Part shown: positions 17,961-20,166 of the stretch, piece by piece
Position numbering within the stretch: position 1 is the stretch's first letter
How the letters are laid out: every line of letters begins with the position of its first letter
Source of the DNA: Jimgerdemannia flammicorona
Taxonomy: Eukaryota > Mucoromycota > Endogonomycetes > Endogonales > Endogonaceae
Length of the DNA: 20,166 bases
Reading direction: 5' to 3'
NCBI GenBank assembly: GCA_003990745.1
Contig: RBNI01001982.1
Span: 1-20,166, forward strand
Made by a program: the position numbers and the translations under genes
The notes under the pieces: model-generated
Told to the model about the DNA's origin: nothing
What the model saw: the letters and a program-made list of their open reading frames with translations, nothing else
The model's database searches: none

Positions 17961-19261
17961 TGAGTAATCAAAGAAGAAGAAGGTCACTATCCAGGAAGAA
18001 TATGCTAGCAGTGAAGAGTCTACTATAGAAGAGAAAGAAGAATCTGAAAATGGGAATGACCTCAGACTCAATCCCCAAATCAACCTAGTAGATGATAGGT
18101 CAGAAGACAATGTATAGACCAGAAATACTATTCCTATCACAATTAGAGCTATTGCAGAACAGATCAAAGGAGCCCCACCTATCTCAAAAGACACAAGTAC
18201 TCCAAGCACTCCTCTAAAATTATTGGGACAAGGAATTCGCCTGGTATAGCCTGTCCTGAGTACAGAAGAATGAAGAAGAATTGCAGACATATTTCAGAGA
18301 CACCTATAGCTGAAGCTGCAGAAGTACAAGCAATTTGGGGTCAAGAATCATCAGAGGAAGAAGAAACCCCTGAGCAAGAGACTTCTGAGCAAGAGATCTC
18401 TGAGCAGGAAGAGCTCTCTAAACTTATTCTCTGAGATAACCCTAACTGGACACCATCTGAAGACAATGACCCTTGGAATATTGAAGAAGGACTCAGTATA
18501 ATCTCCATTATTCCAAAGCAAGAAATATATCAGAAAAGAGCCTTTTGGCTAGGAAGATATCTACATCAAATAGTCTTCCACTCTCTCTAAGACTACTGCT
18601 ATCAGTGACATCTACTAGATCAATAAGAAAGATAGAGACCCCAAAGGCCAGAACTCCCAACTATAGTTATACAGTCAACTACTTTCCAGGAAGTCACTAC
18701 AAAGTTATAAAGCTGAGCTAGAGGACAAAGTCTCTTTATCTGAACAGAGATATACCCCTTGGCCACCCTTCCTCTAATCTATGATCAAGATGGATACTGA
18801 TTCCCAAGATAACAAGAGATCAATAATCAAGAACAGTATTTTCAAGTAATGGGATATTATAACCATAGAAGACATCCAGATTGCTAAGACTGCAAATACT
18901 AGAAGATTCACCTCAGCCAGGATATTATAGTCCACACTCTAAAGAGAGGAGACAACAGAACTCAGATCTAGAAAAGTCAAACCAAGAAATCAGAAAGAAG
19001 GACTCTCAAGATCTATAATTTAGAAGAAGATATCCTAGCCCTCATCAGACATGCAACTTACTGAGGATGGATAGAAGATATCTTCAACTTCATGGAAGCC
19101 CTAGACCCTATAGAAAAAAGAGAAATCAACTATCTTTAAGATACCTCTACTGGAGTCAGATGGCTGCACCTCAATCTCAGAGTCTGAAGACTTTCTGCTA
19201 AGATGTTACTTAGTATGTCCTGCTATATCTCAAGGCCAAACTCCCAACTAAAGCTCACTAA
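17961..19261 (+). pseudogene. Acidic linker region of the polyprotein
   Basis: After the protease the frame continues as Lys/Glu-rich sequence. It shifts once between about 18250 and 18303, then runs as an acidic Glu/Gln segment with a 15-bp tandem repeat (CTGAGC starts at 18370, 18385, 18400; peptide unit SEQEI). Around 18860-18930 it reads HRRHPDC, stop, DC ... KIH ... VHT, a Cys/His cluster that may be a decayed zinc-binding site. I cannot name a domain. This region is unusually long for the stretch between protease and RT in Gypsy elements. Confidence 0.5.
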
Positions 19262-19639
19262 GAAGATATAAGATATGATCTCTACAGTCTGAAGGATGAA
19301 CCCATCAGGCCTGGTAGAATATTGGTGTTCAGAATCAGAATAGTCATACAACCATCCAAAGGAACTTATATCCAACTGACCTCAAGATCTGGACTTACCA
19401 GACAAGGAGTAACTATAAAAGGAGAAATCATAAACTCAGGATATATAGGTGAAAACAAGATCATTCTGCATAATAGTGGTACAGAATGGTACCAAATCCT
19501 TAGAGGACAGAATATTGCCCAAGTAGTCTTTATAGGAGTCAAGACCTCTCAATTACAAGAAGTCTCCAAACTGACTGAAGGAATAAGACATACTGAAGAA
19601 TTTGAAAGCTCAGACAAGAAAGAGGTACATCTTCTCTAG
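19262..19639 (+). pseudogene. dUTPase-like domain within the Gypsy polyprotein
   Basis: Five motifs of trimeric dUTPases appear in order. I: RYDLYS (19271-19288, AGYDLYS type). II: SRSGL (19382-19396, PRSGL type). III: IINSGYIGE (19427-19453, VIDSDYRGE type). IV: RGQNIAQVVF (from 19502, GDRIAQL type). V: FESSD (19601-19615, FGSTG type, weakest). The enzyme hydrolyses dUTP to dUMP and pyrophosphate, limiting uracil in newly made cDNA. In motif III the catalytic Asp is Asn (codon 19433-19435), a G-to-A change, so this copy is predicted inactive. The domain is bounded by in-frame stops (TAA 19259, TAG at 19637) that fit Gln codons in a longer polyprotein, and the frame continues open on both sides. 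Confidence 0.85.
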
Positions 19640-20145
19640 GTCAACTACCTTAAAAAGGATGTCCCTCAGTAAGTATATTGCCAACCAGTCAAATTGTACA
19701 AGAATCTCATCCTGGAGCCTGGAGAGCAAACCATTTTCGAAATTTTTACACCACCTGACCTTAGGAATCTCTTCTTTGAACCCAATGAAGATATCCTGAA
19801 CCTGGATATTGAAGGATACATATTCTCTGATAAGATGAATTCAGTGTATTCCCAAGTAATCAACTAGAGCTGAAAAAGTATCATCTTGCTAAAAGGAACT
19901 ATCATAGGACATATAGTGCCCTTTCTCAATCAAACTTATAGAGAAGTCTATGAGCTAAACTTATTAAAAAATGGCAAAAGGTTCCAGAAGAAAGAAAAGG
20001 CCCCTTTGTGACCCAGGAGACAGTAAAGCCTTCCACTAATATTGGAGAAGAATTGATACCTCAGCAATGACAACAACAAGTAGAACTCCTCTATAAGTAT
20101 CAAGATATCTTCACTACTAATTATAGTAATCTATCATACAACTCA
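19640..20145 (+). pseudogene. Pre-RT domain of the Gypsy polyprotein
   Basis: The frame continues after the dUTPase with a beta-rich domain (EPGEQTIFEIFTPPDLRNLF, then SIILLKGTIIGHIVPF) like the connector that precedes RT in many Gypsy elements. Near 19990 the protein-like frame shifts and ends in VELLYKYQDIFTTNYSNL, the usual entry to RT (LL-x-KY-x-DIF). RT itself does not follow, because the sequence turns into poly-T. Confidence 0.65.
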
Positions 20146-20152
20146 TCATATC

Positions 20153-20166
20153 TTTTTTTTTTTTTT
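20153..20166. repeat. Poly-T at window end
   Basis: At least 14 T, reaching the window edge, interrupt the Gypsy polyprotein just before RT. On the reverse strand this would be the poly-A tail of a retroelement inserted in the opposite orientation, but only the tract itself is visible. Confidence 0.6.

Larger units (their letters stand above)
14230..20166 (+). mobile_element. Ty3/Gypsy LTR retrotransposon, 5' part, decayed
   Basis: Order from left: LTR/leader with TATA box, primer-binding-site-like motifs, gag with a CCHC-type knuckle remnant, retropepsin, acidic linker, dUTPase-like domain, pre-RT domain. RT, RNase H, integrase and the 3' LTR are not in the window. The left end is uncertain; a TGTGACAAG at about 14229 is one candidate LTR start. 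The coding part (from about 15420) is nearly CpG-free and carries stops at Gln/Arg-like positions, with frameshifts near 16370 and 18250-18300. The class is assigned from the protease and the pre-RT sequence that leads into a Gypsy RT. Confidence 0.85.

Noticed and set aside
2684..20145. Genetic code with TAA/TAG read as glutamine
   Set aside because: CAA and CAG are also used in the same frames, TGA appears at Arg-like positions, catalytic residues are lost by the same type of change, and the BTB gene ends normally at TAG. Mutation explains this better.

Overview
The window looks like nuclear DNA of a filamentous fungus, probably Dikarya. The reasons are short spliced introns (63-101 bp), a fungal-style BTB protein, a non-LTR (LINE) element and a Ty3/Gypsy LTR element, and C:G-to-T:A decay confined to the repeats. 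Nothing in the sequence fixes the species. Two CpG-poor transposon blocks flank a central block with normal CpG content and host-like genes.

Left block (1-6489). A small array of perfect palindromes (68-172) precedes a decayed forward ORF of unknown family (217-917). A decayed reverse ORF, also unknown (1251-2476), converges on it. A 200-bp divergent region with five ~31-bp-spaced repeats follows, then a LINE with endonuclease, reverse transcriptase (FADD box intact) and a C-terminal zinc-binding-like region. The LINE ends in an unbroken 63-A tail. Inside its RT gene lies a 20-bp insertion made of the last bases of the same LINE 3' end plus poly-A, bounded by a 16-bp target-site duplication.

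Central block (6490-~13840). A possible reverse-strand gene remnant abuts the LINE tail. Then come an intronless BTB/POZ gene (7569-8693) with a TATA box and an upstream ORF overlapping its start as TAATG, a C10-T7-G18 hairpin, a weak reverse hypothetical ORF, a 142-residue protein with four zinc fingers (10439-10867), a gene-poor interval, and a reverse-strand multi-exon gene (14064 to 12439) for a predicted single-pass membrane protein. Its first exons lie inside CpG-poor DNA beside the right-hand transposon.

Right block (~14230-20166). A Ty3/Gypsy element in forward orientation has an LTR/leader with duplicated segments, two primer-binding-site-like motifs, gag with a decayed CCHC knuckle, a protease whose catalytic Asp is now Asn, a long acidic linker, a complete dUTPase-like domain (all five motifs recognisable, catalytic Asp also now Asn) and a pre-RT domain. 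The coding sequence stops at a poly-T run at the window edge, possibly the tail of a reverse-strand retroelement. Most in-frame stops in both transposon blocks sit where Gln or Arg codons would fit, as expected for RIP-like or methylation-driven C-to-T mutation. The dUTPase lying between protease and RT, and the 20-bp LINE insertion, are the most notable observations.
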